In this document: positions 48,138 to 57,265 of the stretch, one piece after another
Numbering within the stretch: position 1 is the stretch's first letter
Layout: each line of letters opens with the position of its first letter
Assembly (NCBI RefSeq): GCF_900109555.1
Contig: NZ_FNZV01000008.1
Coordinates: 124,001 to 188,000, forward strand
DNA from: Pacificibacter marinus
Lineage (GTDB): Bacteria > Pseudomonadota > Alphaproteobacteria > Rhodobacterales > Rhodobacteraceae
Length of the DNA stretch: 64,000 bases
Direction: 5' to 3'
Position numbers and translations under genes: made by a program
Notes under the pieces: model-generated
Databases searched by the model: none
Told to the model about the DNA's origin: nothing
Seen by the model: the letters and a program-made list of their open reading frames with translations, nothing else

Positions 48138-50180
48138 CTAGGCGCTTTGGATGACCTCAAGCATCGGTACACCAAACCGCAGTGCCTGGCGTTCGCCCAC
48201 CAGCTTTTCAAAGGCCTTCATGTCGCGTGGCCGTGAAGATGCAATACGCGACAACTGCGCCGACGTCATCGTCATCGGTTTCAAAGTTCCGCACAGCCCG
48301 CGCGAAAACGTCTCATGAACCGCGTGCAGCTTATCAAACAAATCCCCTGCGCCACTCACCGCCAGCTTTCGGCGGGACGGGTGCAGTTTTTCTGGTGTGG
48401 CACCTAAGATAACCGACAAAAACGCATCGCCATAGCGTTCTAGTTTTTTTGCACCAACCCCACCAATCCGCGCCATATCATCAAGCGTTTTAGGTCGAAC
48501 TTCGGCCATTTCAATCAGGGTTCGGTCAGCAAAAACCACATAGGCAGGCACACGCGCTTCTTCGGACAAAGCACGCCGCTTTGCCTTGAGCGCAGACAAC
48601 AATGGCGCGTCCTCGTCCGACACCAGCGCCTTTGCGACGGGACCGCCACGGTGGGCTTTGGCCAGTGTGTCCCGTCGCAATGTGACGCTTGCCTCGCCTT
48701 TCAAGATAGGCACAGCGGGCTCTGTCATGAATAAAGCGCCGAACCGATCTGGGTTCGGGCGCACCAAATCGATACCCATCATCTGTCTGAAAATCGCATT
48801 CCATTGGCGCTTGTCATATTCGCGACCAATGCCAAACACTGACAAGGCATCATGGTTCCATTGCTTCACTTTATCGGTGGATTTTCCCATCAAAACATCG
48901 ATCAAATGGCCTGCGCCGAACCCTTCATCACAGCGTAAAATAGCTGACAGCGCCTTGCGCACAGCCTCAGTCCCATCAAACAAATCTGGCGGGGTGTCAC
49001 ACAGGTCGCAAGTTCCGCAGGGCTCAGGGTTTTCACCAAAGTATGACAGCAAATTTTGCCGCCGACACACCTGCGCTTCGGCAATCCCCAGCAAAGCATT
49101 CAAACGGGCATGATCTGCTGAGCGCCGCTCAACCGGTGATGGACTTTCATCAATCTGAGTACGCCGAAAGCGGATGTCATCCGGGCCAAAAAGTGTGAGC
49201 GTTTCCGCAGGTGCGCCATCGCGCCCAGCCCGACCAATTTCTTGGTAATACGATTCAACAGATTTGGGTAAATCTGCGTGCGCCACCCAGCGGATATCAG
49301 GCTTATCGATGCCCATCCCAAACGCAACAGTAGCGACTACGATCACCTCGTCTTCTTGCTGAAAACGCCGTTCAACATCACGACGACGGTCACTTTCCAT
49401 CCCGCCGTGATATGCAAGCGCAAGTTGGCCACCGTCACTCAACGCTTTGGCAAGGCTTTCAGTTTTGGCACGCGTCCCACAATACACGATACCAGATTGA
49501 CCTTTTCGCGCTTTTGCAAAATTCAGAATCTGCGCCCGGGGGCTATCTTTGACAGCAAAAGCCAAGTGAATGTTCGGACGATCAAAGCCACGCAAAAAGA
49601 TTTCGGGATCGGCGTCATCAAACAACCGTCGTACAATTTCGCCACGCGTTTCTGCGTCAGCAGTCGCGGTAAAGGCACACAGTGGGACATCAAGCGCACG
49701 ACGCAGATCACCGATGCGCAAATAGTCCGGGCGAAAATCGTGCCCCCACTGGCTGACACAATGCGCCTCATCCACCGCGATCATCGACACGTTTGAACGC
49801 CGCAAAAGCGGCAATGTGCCACCTGAGGCCAACCGTTCGGGTGCCATATACAAAAGTTTAAGACTGCCGTCGGCCAAAGCAGCAAACACAGCGTCGGTTT
49901 CTTCGTCGGTGTTGCCAGATGTCAAAGCACCCGCTTCAACACCAACCGCTTTGAGTGCCTGCACTTGGTCACGCATAAGCGCAATGAGTGGTGAAATAAC
50001 AATGGTCAGCCCATCACACACCAAGGCGGGCAATTGAAAGCAGAGTGATTTTCCACCGCCTGTGGGCATAATTGCCAAAACATTTTGGCCAGCGGTGACC
50101 GCATCTACGATTTCTTCTTGGCCAAGGCGAAACGCGCTGAACCCAAAGACCGAAGACAAAAGCGCCTGCGTTTGTGACAT
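48138..50180 (-). CDS. recQ: ATP-dependent DNA helicase RecQ
   Basis: The 680-residue protein has the helicase motifs PTGGGKSLCFQLPA (Walker A), VDEAHCVSQWGHDFRPDY (DEAH), GRAGRDG (motif VI), a zinc-binding region (CRRQNLL...CGTCDLC) and a C-terminal HRDC domain. It unwinds DNA 3' to 5' in repair. After HRDC there is an extra C-terminal helical region of about 70 residues. Its stop is one base from that of the convergent histidine kinase gene. Confidence 0.96.
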   Translation of the reverse strand: MSQTQALLSSVFGFSAFRLGQEEIVDAVTAGQNVLAIMPTGGGKSLCFQLPALVCDGLTIVISPLIALMRDQVQALKAVGVEAGALTSGNTDEETDAVFAALADGSLKLLYMAPERLASGGTLPLLRRSNVSMIAVDEAHCVSQWGHDFRPDYLRIGDLRRALDVPLCAFTATADAETRGEIVRRLFDDADPEIFLRGFDRPNIHLAFAVKDSPRAQILNFAKARKGQSGIVYCGTRAKTESLAKALSDGGQLALAYHGGMESDRRRDVERRFQQEDEVIVVATVAFGMGIDKPDIRWVAHADLPKSVESYYQEIGRAGRDGAPAETLTLFGPDDIRFRRTQIDESPSPVERRSADHARLNALLGIAEAQVCRRQNLLSYFGENPEPCGTCDLCDTPPDLFDGTEAVRKALSAILRCDEGFGAGHLIDVLMGKSTDKVKQWNHDALSVFGIGREYDKRQWNAIFRQMMGIDLVRPNPDRFGALFMTEPAVPILKGEASVTLRRDTLAKAHRGGPVAKALVSDEDAPLLSALKAKRRALSEEARVPAYVVFADRTLIEMAEVRPKTLDDMARIGGVGAKKLERYGDAFLSVILGATPEKLHPSRRKLAVSGAGDLFDKLHAVHETFSRGLCGTLKPMTMTSAQLSRIASSRPRDMKAFEKLVGERQALRFGVPMLEVIQSA

Positions 50181-50249
50181 GTTTTCCTGCTGCTAATTGG
50201 TTGAGAGCAGAATCGCACGTCACGCCGCAGGCCTCAAGGCCAGATCGAC

Positions 50250-50537
50250 TTAAAGAAAGATGCCAGCATTGTTGCGAATGATGATTTCGAGCGCATAGAC
50301 GGCCAAAAATGCAACAAGCGGTGCGAGATCGAGCCCGTTCATATCAGGCAAAAACCGACGAATGCGCGAATAAAGGGGTTCAAGCAAACGGTTCAGACCT
50401 TCCCAAATTTGATAAACCAATGGCTGGCGCAAATTGAGCACTTGGAAATTGATCAACCAACTCATTGCGATATGGACGATCATGACGAATTTCACCGCGC
50501 CTAGAATCATGAGCAGAATTTGCAGTATGGAAAGCAT
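50250..50537 (-). CDS. YggT-family membrane protein
   Basis: The 95-residue protein has two hydrophobic segments (about 5-30 and 70-92). Between them is the family motif EPLYSRIRRFLPDMNGLDLAPLV, around residues 52-75. YggT proteins are linked to osmotic tolerance and cell-division regions, but the molecular role is unsettled. It is upstream of recQ on the same strand, 69 bases away. Confidence 0.88.
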   Translation of the reverse strand: MLSILQILLMILGAVKFVMIVHIAMSWLINFQVLNLRQPLVYQIWEGLNRLLEPLYSRIRRFLPDMNGLDLAPLVAFLAVYALEIIIRNNAGIFL

Positions 50538-50666
50538 GGGTAGGTCCTATTTTTCGTGTCTTATTACACCTAAGGTCTTGATGTGCGGTGCGCAAGTCGT
50601 GCAGCTATATATCGTGCCGCAACGTTGCCGTTGACGTTTCCTTTGGCTCTTGCGATTGCTTTGCGC

Positions 50667-51203
50667 ATGTATCCATTTTTACGCATCGCCTATGGCATTC
50701 TAAAATTTCGCAAAGCCCCAAAACTTGGGCTTTGGGACACCCATACCTCACACCACTATTGTCTGCCTTGGGACATCGATCTGTGGTGGGAACTCAATAA
50801 CGGGCGCACCTTAACGATTTATGATCTTGGGCGCATCCCAATGGCCATGCGCAATGGCACCGCTGAGGTGAGCAAAAAAGCTGGGCTGGGTATGGTAGTT
50901 GCCGGCGCATCTGTGCGTTACCGCAAGCGGATCACGATGTTCAAAAAGATCGAAATGCACTCGCGTCCCGTTGGGTACGACGATAAATTTATCTATATGG
51001 AACAATCTATGTGGCTCGCCAATGGTGAGTGCGCCAATCATATTTTGATCCGTGGCGCAGTTGTAAAAAATGGCAAAATGGTTCCGCCTGTGGAATTGCT
51101 GGAAATGATAGATAAAGATGTTGAATCCCGCGAGCTGCCCGAGTGGGTGCAAGCTTGGGCTGATGCGGATAAGCTACGTCCGTGGCCCCCTAAACGCGGC
51201 TAG
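50667..51203 (+). CDS. Acyl-CoA thioesterase-like hotdog protein (THEM6/PaaI-like)
   Basis: From ATG 50667 the protein has 178 residues. It has a hotdog-type sequence with WDIDLWWELNNGRTLTIYDLGR, like the acyl-binding stretch of 4-hydroxybenzoyl-CoA thioesterase relatives, and RYRKRITMFKKIEMHSR. The N-terminus is short and hydrophobic. The substrate is unknown. A longer frame to 50583 exists; no start has a strong ribosome-binding site. Confidence 0.8.
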   Translation: MYPFLRIAYGILKFRKAPKLGLWDTHTSHHYCLPWDIDLWWELNNGRTLTIYDLGRIPMAMRNGTAEVSKKAGLGMVVAGASVRYRKRITMFKKIEMHSRPVGYDDKFIYMEQSMWLANGECANHILIRGAVVKNGKMVPPVELLEMIDKDVESRELPEWVQAWADADKLRPWPPKRG

Positions 51204-51271
51204 CGTTTAGACATTGCGTCAACGGTGTTTTGCCTGTTCTATCCGCTTGAATAAAAATCAAGGGATCAGGC

Positions 51272-52645
51272 ATGAAAAACGTCAGTGCGAGCAAACGCAT
51301 CAAAGGCTGGATGATGTATGACTGGGCCTCGCAACCCTATCACACATTGATCGTGACGTTCATTTTCGGGCCTTATTTTGCCGAACAAGTCATCGCACAT
51401 TTTAGTGCCATGGGAGTAGATCATGACACCGCCCGCGCACAAGCACAGTCTGTATGGGGCCTTGGTCTGACAATTTCAGGTCTGTCCATCGCCATTCTTG
51501 CCCCTGTGCTTGGGGCGATCGCGGATGGAACGGAACGTCGCCTGCCTTGGATCTGGGTGTTCAGCGCGTGCTATATCGTTGGCGCCGCGGGCCTATGGTT
51601 TGCTTCTCCGACAGACTTTCCCACCTATATGGTTCTTGCGTTTTTCATTTTAGGGATGATTGGAGTCGAGTTTACCACGATTTTCACCAACGCTATTTTA
51701 CCAAGTTTGGGAGACAAATCAGAGATCGGAAAAGTGTCAGGCAACGGCTGGGCTTGGGGGTATGTGGGCGGCGTTTTGGCGTTGATTTTAATGCTTTTGT
51801 TTTTCGCGGAAAATTCAAATGGCATCACGCTTTTGGGTAAAGGCCCCCTGTTTGGGCTTGATCCAGAAATGCGCGAAGGCACACGCTTTGTAGGGCCGTT
51901 CGTGGCCGGATGGTTTGCCCTATCGATGATCCCGTTTTTCTTGTGGATGCGCGAACCGCGCGGTTCGGGCATGAAACCCGCCATGGCCATCAAATCTGGT
52001 CTATCCAGCTTACTTGAGACACTTAAAAGTTTGCCATCGCGCAAATCACTTTTGGCCTATTTGATGTCGTCCATGTTCTATCGCGATTCCTTGAATGGCG
52101 TGTTTGCCTTTGGCGGAGTTTACGCGCTTGGTGTTCTGGAATGGTCCGTGATCAATGTGGGCGTGTTTGGGATTTTGGCAGCCCTATCAGGTGCTATCTT
52201 CACCTATATTGGCGGCTTTCAAGATAAAAAATTCGGCCCAAAACCCGTAATTGTATTTAGTATTGTTCTGTTGATCGTGATCTGCGTCTCGATCATTTCA
52301 ATCACCCCCGAAAGCGTTTTGTTGATACCTGTCGCGGCACAAAGCAGCATGCCTGATGTCGCCTTTTACGTTTGCGGCATTGCACTCGGCGCAGTAGGCG
52401 GCGTGATACAATCTGCCAGCCGCACAATGATGGTGCGTCAAGCCGACCCTGAACGCATGACGGAGGCCTTTGGTCTGTATGCATTATCAGGCAAAGCGAC
52501 GTCTTTTTTAGCACCTGCACTTATTGCGGTTGCAACCGCACTCACCAATTCACAACGGATGGGCATAACACCGCTGATCGGGCTTTTCCTTGTTGGCTTG
52601 ATCCTGTTAGCTTGGGTCAAACCTGATGGTGAAGAGGTAAGTTGA
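51272..52645 (+). CDS. UMF1-family MFS transporter
   Basis: The 457-residue protein has about 11-12 hydrophobic helices. It starts with KGWMMYDWASQPYHTLIVTFIFGPYF (residues about 11-36), typical of the UMF1/Atg22-like major facilitator family. The late QSASRTMMVRQADPERMTEAFGLYALSGK block supports this. Related eukaryotic proteins export amino acids from vacuoles; the bacterial substrate is unknown. AAGGGAT precedes the ATG. Its stop overlaps the mepA start (TGATG). Confidence 0.9.
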   Translation: MKNVSASKRIKGWMMYDWASQPYHTLIVTFIFGPYFAEQVIAHFSAMGVDHDTARAQAQSVWGLGLTISGLSIAILAPVLGAIADGTERRLPWIWVFSACYIVGAAGLWFASPTDFPTYMVLAFFILGMIGVEFTTIFTNAILPSLGDKSEIGKVSGNGWAWGYVGGVLALILMLLFFAENSNGITLLGKGPLFGLDPEMREGTRFVGPFVAGWFALSMIPFFLWMREPRGSGMKPAMAIKSGLSSLLETLKSLPSRKSLLAYLMSSMFYRDSLNGVFAFGGVYALGVLEWSVINVGVFGILAALSGAIFTYIGGFQDKKFGPKPVIVFSIVLLIVICVSIISITPESVLLIPVAAQSSMPDVAFYVCGIALGAVGGVIQSASRTMMVRQADPERMTEAFGLYALSGKATSFLAPALIAVATALTNSQRMGITPLIGLFLVGLILLAWVKPDGEEVS

Positions 52646-53565
52646 TGCGGTTTACAACAGTTACTTTGATTTTATGCACGATGCTCGCGGGCTGTGGTGG
52701 CGATGATAAGCCTGCCAAGGCTAAAGCCCATACAGTCACAATGTCGTCGAGCGATCATCGGCCTGCGAAAGAACTGTTTGGACGCGTCAGCATGCCATCC
52801 CATCAAGCGTCGGAAGCCATTGGAAGCTACGCCAAAGGCTGTGTCGGCGGAGCTGTACAGCTGCCCGAAACAGGCCCAACATGGCAAGCGATGCGCCTGT
52901 CTCGCAATAGAAATTATGGCCATGAAACGCTTGTAGATTTTGTCCAAGACTTATCACGTGAAGCCGCCAAACAGTCCGGCTGGGCAGGGCTTTATGTGGG
53001 CGATATGAGTCAACCACGCGGTGGACCAATGCTAACGGGGCACGCAAGTCACCAAATGGGATTGGATGCCGATTTTTGGATGCTGCCGCCAAAACGCTTG
53101 GATTTAACCGCCGCTGAACGCGAAAGCTTATCGTCGATTTCGATGCGCAGATCCGCTGGCGCGTTTGTCAATGACAGCTGGACCAAACAGCATCACAACG
53201 TGCTCAAAGCCGCCGCCAGCGATCCGCGTGTTGCGCGCATTTTTGTGTTTCCCGGCGCCAAGGTTCAAATGTGCAAAGATGAAAAAGGCGACCGCGCTTG
53301 GCTGAATAAAATTCGGCCATGGTACGGACATCATTACCATTTTCACGTACGCCTAAAATGCCCCAAAGGGGATAACTCATGCGTCGATCAAGCCCCACCA
53401 CCCGCGGGAGATGGATGTGCCGATGCGCAATCTTGGGTCAATAACATCTTAAACCCACCGCCCCCAAAACCTGTTGATCCAAACGCCCCCAAACCTAAAC
53501 CCAAAGCGCAAATCACGCTTGCAACGTTGCCATCACAATGCTCTTCCGTTCTGTCCTCGCGCTAG
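52645..53565 (+). CDS. mepA: Penicillin-insensitive murein DD-endopeptidase
   Basis: The 306-residue protein has a lipobox (LAGC, Cys at about 18), so it is probably a lipoprotein. The M74 catalytic metal motifs follow: [14 protein letters not shown] (His and Asp ligands) and [15 protein letters not shown]. It cuts D-Ala to mDAP cross-links in peptidoglycan. The C-terminus has a Pro/Lys-rich linker ([17 protein letters not shown]) followed by a short tail. It overlaps the next gene by 28 bases. Confidence 0.95.
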   Translation: MRFTTVTLILCTMLAGCGGDDKPAKAKAHTVTMSSSDHRPAKELFGRVSMPSHQASEAIGSYAKGCVGGAVQLPETGPTWQAMRLSRNRNYGHETLVDFVQDLSREAAKQSGWAGLYVGDMSQPRGGPMLTGHASHQMGLDADFWMLPPKRLDLTAAERESLSSISMRRSAGAFVNDSWTKQHHNVLKAAASDPRVARIFVFPGAKVQMCKDEKGDRAWLNKIRPWYGHHYHFHVRLKCPKGDNSCVDQAPPPAGDGCADAQSWVNNILNPPPPKPVDPNAPKPKPKAQITLATLPSQCSSVLSSR

Positions 53566-54410
53566 GCGTGGCGCTGCTGTGCGCGCAAAACCTTGCTGCT
53601 GATACGCAATATGTGGGGTCACACCTGTGGACATCGAACGCCCCCTTGCACGGCGGGTTTTCAGGGTTAGAGGTCAGCGCAGATGGCAAGACTTTCACTG
53701 TGTTATCTGACAGTGGCAGCCTAGCCACTGGTGTTTTTTCACGTTCAAAAACGAAAGAAATTCAAAAGGTTGAAACCCTTTCACTGCATCCCATCAAAGA
53801 CAAAGATACCGATACTCTACGCAGGTATATGAACGATTCCGAGGGCCTTGCTATCGCGCCCAGCGGGGAAATTTATGTCAGCTTTGAGGGCGTGCATCGC
53901 ATCTGGCGCTATGACACGGCGTCAAGTCGCGCAAAGCCGCTACCGCAGCACCCCGCCTTTAAGGCCATGCAAAACAATTCATCACTCGAAGCGCTCGCGA
54001 TCACTCCACAGGGGCATCTGCTTACCTTACCTGAACGTTCTGGCGGGGAAACTGTGCCCTTTCCCGTGTACCGATTTAATGGCTCTGTGTGGGATGTGCC
54101 CTACGCGATCCCACGGCGTGGAAACTATTTGCCCGTTGGGATGGATATCGGCCCTGATGGCAAGCTGTACCTGCTAGAGCGTTGGTTCCGCGGTATCGGG
54201 TTTTCGTCACGTGTGCGCCGCTTTGAATTTAAGGGGGATACACTTGTGAATGAAGTCACCTTGCTTGACACCAAACTTGGCGTTCATGACAATCTCGAAG
54301 GCATCGCCGTGTGGCATGATGGGACTGACATCCGCCTCACTATGATTTCCGATGACAATTTCAAACCCTTCCAAGTCACCGAATTCGTCGAATATCGTGT
54401 TACAGATTAG
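53538..54410 (+). CDS. Secreted esterase-like/phytase-like beta-propeller protein
   Basis: The 290-residue protein has a signal peptide (cleavage near ALCAQNLAA) and repeats typical of the esterase-like activity of phytase domain: [22 protein letters not shown] and [20 protein letters not shown] late [13 protein letters not shown] is also present. The family is a beta-propeller with unclear physiological substrate. It starts inside the 3' end of mepA (28-base overlap), so the two are co-translated. Confidence 0.83.
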   Translation: MLFRSVLALGVALLCAQNLAADTQYVGSHLWTSNAPLHGGFSGLEVSADGKTFTVLSDSGSLATGVFSRSKTKEIQKVETLSLHPIKDKDTDTLRRYMNDSEGLAIAPSGEIYVSFEGVHRIWRYDTASSRAKPLPQHPAFKAMQNNSSLEALAITPQGHLLTLPERSGGETVPFPVYRFNGSVWDVPYAIPRRGNYLPVGMDIGPDGKLYLLERWFRGIGFSSRVRRFEFKGDTLVNEVTLLDTKLGVHDNLEGIAVWHDGTDIRLTMISDDNFKPFQVTEFVEYRVTD

Positions 54411-54457
54411 GCTTGATCTCTATATTTTTAAGGGTTAAACGCCCCCATCGCCTCATC

Positions 54458-54494
54458 CGGGGCCGAGTTGCCGTCACCTTCGATAAAAAACGGA
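54458..54494 (+). promoter_or_regulatory. Possible preQ1-type leader before the queuosine-precursor transporter
   Basis: CGGGG (54458-54462) can pair with CTTCG (54478-54482), using two G-U pairs. The tail ATAAAAAACGGA can close a pseudoknot through CGG with CCG in the loop, and the GGA would be masked. A-rich tail and pseudoknot are the layout of preQ1-I riboswitches. An alternative GCCCC/GGGGC stem upstream competes with it. The loop does not clearly match the consensus, so this is a weak call. Confidence 0.25.
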
Positions 54495-54501
54495 ATTTAT
54501 C

Positions 54502-55143
54502 ATGACACGTATCCTACCTGGCATTCTTGCCATGGCCGCCATCGTTGTGGCCTCTAACATCCTCGTTCAGTTTCTCATCCTTGATGGGCTGCTCACATGG
54601 GGCGCTTTCACCTATCCTTTCGCCTTTCTTGTGACCGATCTGATGAACCGTTTGTATGGCCCGAATGCCGCACGAAAAGTCATCTTTGCGGGCTTCATTG
54701 CGGGCATCATTTGTTCGCTCATCGGCACCCAAATCATGTTGCAAGGCGATGGTTACACCTATCCTGCCGTTGCGTTACGCGTGGCTGTTGGATCTGCTGC
54801 TGCATTTTTAATCGCTCAACTTGTGGACGTCTTTGTTTTCAACCGTTTGCGCGATGGAAATTGGTGGAAAGCTCCGCTTGCATCATCCATCATTGGTTCA
54901 GCTTTGGACACCGCAATCTTTTTCACCATCGCTTTTTCTCAATCCATTCAATGGTTTGGTGAAAATGCGAACATGGAAATCAACTGGGCTTGGGATGCAG
55001 TTCCCTTACTCACCCTTGGCCCCGATGCCCCGCTTTGGGTGTCTTTGGCACTCGCAGATTGGGGCGTAAAGCTGGCTTTGTCCCTTATCGCGCTCATCCC
55101 ATTCCGTCTCATTTTACGGCGCCTTCACACAGATGTCGTATAA
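54502..55143 (+). CDS. Queuosine precursor transporter (YhhQ/VUT family)
   Basis: The 213-residue membrane protein has about six hydrophobic segments and the family stretches TWGAFTYPFAFLVTDLMNRLYG and ADWGVKLALSLIALIPFRL (residues about 34-55 and 187-205). It has the usual YhhQ length. YhhQ-type proteins take up queuosine precursors (preQ0/preQ1) for tRNA modification. It stands alone with its own upstream region. Confidence 0.9.
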   Translation: MTRILPGILAMAAIVVASNILVQFLILDGLLTWGAFTYPFAFLVTDLMNRLYGPNAARKVIFAGFIAGIICSLIGTQIMLQGDGYTYPAVALRVAVGSAAAFLIAQLVDVFVFNRLRDGNWWKAPLASSIIGSALDTAIFFTIAFSQSIQWFGENANMEINWAWDAVPLLTLGPDAPLWVSLALADWGVKLALSLIALIPFRLILRRLHTDVV

Positions 55144-55213
55144 ATTTACTTGCCATATACTAAATCTATGGCACGATACCCCTATCGGCAAACAATCGAA
55201 AGGAGGTGGACCA

Positions 55214-55270
55214 GTGTCTAGAGTAATTATGGTGAATGAGGTCAAGACAGTCGGGGGGGCCGCCACTTAA
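55214..55270 (+). CDS. Small ORF (18 aa) with very strong ribosome-binding site, in a structured transcript
   Basis: GTG at 55214 follows AAAGGAGGTGGACCA, nearly a full anti-16S match at correct spacing. It opens an 18-codon frame, MSRVIMVNEVKTVGGAAT, ending at TAA. Three short hairpins follow directly (AAAGG-CCTTT, GGGTG-CACCC, TGGGC-GCCCA), then a strong terminator at 55337. A TATACT -10-like box is at about 55156. I recognise no known peptide. It may be a leader peptide, a small protein, or part of a dual-function RNA. Confidence 0.5.
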   Translation: MSRVIMVNEVKTVGGAAT

Positions 55271-55336
55271 AGGCAAACCTTTGGGTGAAACACCCCTGAT
55301 TGGGCGAACCTAACTGGCCCATTTCCTAAGATCTCG

Positions 55337-55366
55337 AAGGGTTGTCTTATCTAGGCAACCCTTTTT
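55337..55366 (+). terminator. Strong intrinsic terminator of the small transcript
   Basis: AAGGGTTG pairs with CAACCCTT over 8 bp with an 11-base loop and is followed by TTT (CTTTTTG in total). No large gene ends here; the YhhQ gene stops about 190 bases upstream. Confidence 0.85.
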
Positions 55367-55474
55367 GCTTGCCCTCTCTACGCCCAAATTGCCCGTCTGC
55401 CATCCGTCTGATATGTGTATGGCATCTGTCGGCGATCTGTCGGGAAAATGTCACTCAAAATTGCGAGACACACC

Positions 55475-55891
55475 ATGGGACTGCGCATCACCGAAAATAT
55501 TGAACTGGCCGATTGGGAACTGTCGGAAAGCTTCATGCGCGCCTCTGGCCCCGGTGGGCAAAACGTCAACAAAGTGTCTTCGGCTGTGGAATTGCGGTTC
55601 GAGGCCGAACGATCCCCCAACTTGCCACCCGCTGTGAAAATCCGCCTGCGCAAACTCGCAGGACGTCGCTGGACCAAAGACGGCGCAATTATCATGCAAT
55701 GCGATGAAAGCAGATCCCAAGTCCGCAACCGAGACCTCATCCGCGAGCGTCTGGCGGCGCTGATCAAACAAGCCACCGAGCGACCCAAGTTTCGGGTTAA
55801 GACCAAGCCGACCAAAGGCTCGGTTCGGAGAAGACTCGACGGGAAGAAGAAACGCGGAGAGGTGAAAGCGTTGCGTGGGCGGGTGGATTGA
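55475..55891 (+). CDS. arfB: Alternative ribosome-rescue factor / peptidyl-tRNA hydrolase ArfB
   Basis: From ATG 55475 the protein has 138 residues, the ArfB (YaeJ) length. The peptidyl-release motif GGQ is in SGPGGQNVNKVSSAVELRF. The C-terminus is a long basic tail (RVKTKPTKGSVRRRLDGKKKRGE) that enters the empty mRNA channel. It frees stalled ribosomes lacking a stop codon. The upstream in-frame ATG at 55415 has no good ribosome-binding site. Confidence 0.94.
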   Translation: MGLRITENIELADWELSESFMRASGPGGQNVNKVSSAVELRFEAERSPNLPPAVKIRLRKLAGRRWTKDGAIIMQCDESRSQVRNRDLIRERLAALIKQATERPKFRVKTKPTKGSVRRRLDGKKKRGEVKALRGRVD

Positions 55892-55937
55892 TGATAGCTA
55901 GATATATGATTTAAAGTCTCATTTTAGGAAAAATATT

Positions 55938-56867
55938 ATGAAAGTAATTTCAGTAATTAACTACAAAGGTGGCGTTGGCAAAACAACAATTACCGCGAAT
56001 TTGGCTGCTGAGCTAGCTTGGCGTGGCAAACGTGTCCTTGTCGTAGACATGGATGCCCAAGCAAGTCTTACGTTTTCGTTCATTTCTCCAACAGAGTGGG
56101 CAAATAAATTCGAAGCCAGTGGTACAATTAAGTCGTGGTTTGATGATTTTCTGAGTGGAAGCACATCGAGTTTGTCGAGCGTTATCCAACACCCACCCAA
56201 AATAAATGCCAAAGTTGCAGTCAATGGTGGCCGTGTTGACGCGATTTACAGTCATCTGGCACTAATCAACGTAGATTTGGAGCTTGCGACAAAACTTGGC
56301 GGAGCCAATCTCGGACAGGCAAAAGATAACTTCCTTAAAGTTCACAAAAGGCTAACAGATGGTTTGGCCGAGCTTGAGGCCGACGCATATGATGTGGTGC
56401 TAATTGACTGCCCGCCAAATTTTAATATTGTTACAAAAACGGCTATCGTTGCAAGCGATCTTATCTTAGTACCGACACGTCCCGACGAACTGTCGACGTT
56501 AGGTATCGATTACTTGGTGCGAAGTATAAGTGGGCTCCAAAACGACTTCAATGATTACGCAAACCACTCGGGGGGCATTTCAGTAGACCCTATTGATCCC
56601 AAAATACTCGGTGTCGTATTTACGATGATTCAAGAATACGGGGGTGGACCAATTCAAGCGCAACAAGTATTTATGTCCCGATTAAAAAACGCGAAGACAC
56701 CGCCAGTTTTTAACACTTACATCAAGAGAAACGACTCCCTATTGTCTAGTGCTCCGGCCTACGGTACGCCCGTCGTACTGGAGCCAACTTCAAACTCCAG
56801 CCACCAAAGTGTGGTAGAATCTTTCGAAGAGTTCTGCACGGAATTTCAATCAAAAGCGGGGATATAA
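55938..56867 (+). CDS. ParA/Soj-family ATPase of an AT-rich accessory cassette
   Basis: The 309-residue protein has the deviant Walker A KGGVGKTT at residues 10-17, the DMDAQASLT switch I region, and Walker B VVLIDCPPN. It lacks the N-terminal helix-turn-helix of plasmid ParA. Such ATPases position DNA or protein complexes, usually with a partner that stimulates ATP hydrolysis. No ParB or parS-like site is nearby; the partner may be the next gene, whose start overlaps its stop (TAATG). Codon use and GC are unlike the neighbours. AAAGT and an AT-rich upstream region precede the ATG; AGGAAA is nine bases ahead. Confidence 0.88.
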   Translation: MKVISVINYKGGVGKTTITANLAAELAWRGKRVLVVDMDAQASLTFSFISPTEWANKFEASGTIKSWFDDFLSGSTSSLSSVIQHPPKINAKVAVNGGRVDAIYSHLALINVDLELATKLGGANLGQAKDNFLKVHKRLTDGLAELEADAYDVVLIDCPPNFNIVTKTAIVASDLILVPTRPDELSTLGIDYLVRSISGLQNDFNDYANHSGGISVDPIDPKILGVVFTMIQEYGGGPIQAQQVFMSRLKNAKTPPVFNTYIKRNDSLLSSAPAYGTPVVLEPTSNSSHQSVVESFEEFCTEFQSKAGI

Positions 56868-57265
56868 TGGGTATCGATAAAGTTTCAGCAGATATCTTGA
56901 ATCGAACTACTCAAATTTTGAGATCAGGGACCGAATCTGATATCAAAAGACTTGGACAATACTTGACTAAGTTCAAGCTTCAGAAGGTCGAGCCAGTAGA
57001 AGACCACGCAAGAAATATTGAAGAGATTATTCAGCTTGTTGAAGTACTGAAGCAATTAAAGTCCTCAGAAAAAGCATTGGAGCTGTTGAATGCCAGCACT
57101 CCAAATAAAGATTTTTTGATAAGAGTGTCGAGAGAGATCGGACTACCTGTAGTAAAGTCAGACAGGGTCGAACAACTAAAATCCAAGATCGTACACGAAA
57201 TGGTCGAATCTAGACTTAATTCAGAAGCAATACGGAACCCTCATTCTACACAACAACGTCCATAG
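56867..57265 (+). CDS. Uncharacterised helical protein partnered with ParA-like ATPase
   Basis: The 132-residue protein is hydrophilic and almost all helical by composition. It has no signal or membrane segment. Residues about 80-122 (DFLIRVSREIGLPVVKSDR, then KIVHEMVESRLNSEAIR) resemble a short helix-turn-helix-like module (SAP/Rho-N type) that I recall at the C-terminus of other unnamed proteins; this is uncertain. It overlaps the ParA stop, so both are made together. One sampled 60-base line (56881-56940) is about 38 percent GC. Its last 20 bases lie inside the 3' end of the convergent pncB. Confidence 0.65.
   Translation: MGIDKVSADILNRTTQILRSGTESDIKRLGQYLTKFKLQKVEPVEDHARNIEEIIQLVEVLKQLKSSEKALELLNASTPNKDFLIRVSREIGLPVVKSDRVEQLKSKIVHEMVESRLNSEAIRNPHSTQQRP

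Larger units (their letters stand above)
55165..55366 (+). ncRNA. Candidate small structured RNA carrying the 18-aa ORF
   Basis: The stretch from just after a TATACT box to the terminator would give a transcript of about 200 bases. It holds the small ORF and three hairpins, then ends 109 bases before arfB. Termination before arfB suggests an independent RNA rather than an arfB leader. The boundaries are estimates. Confidence 0.45.
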
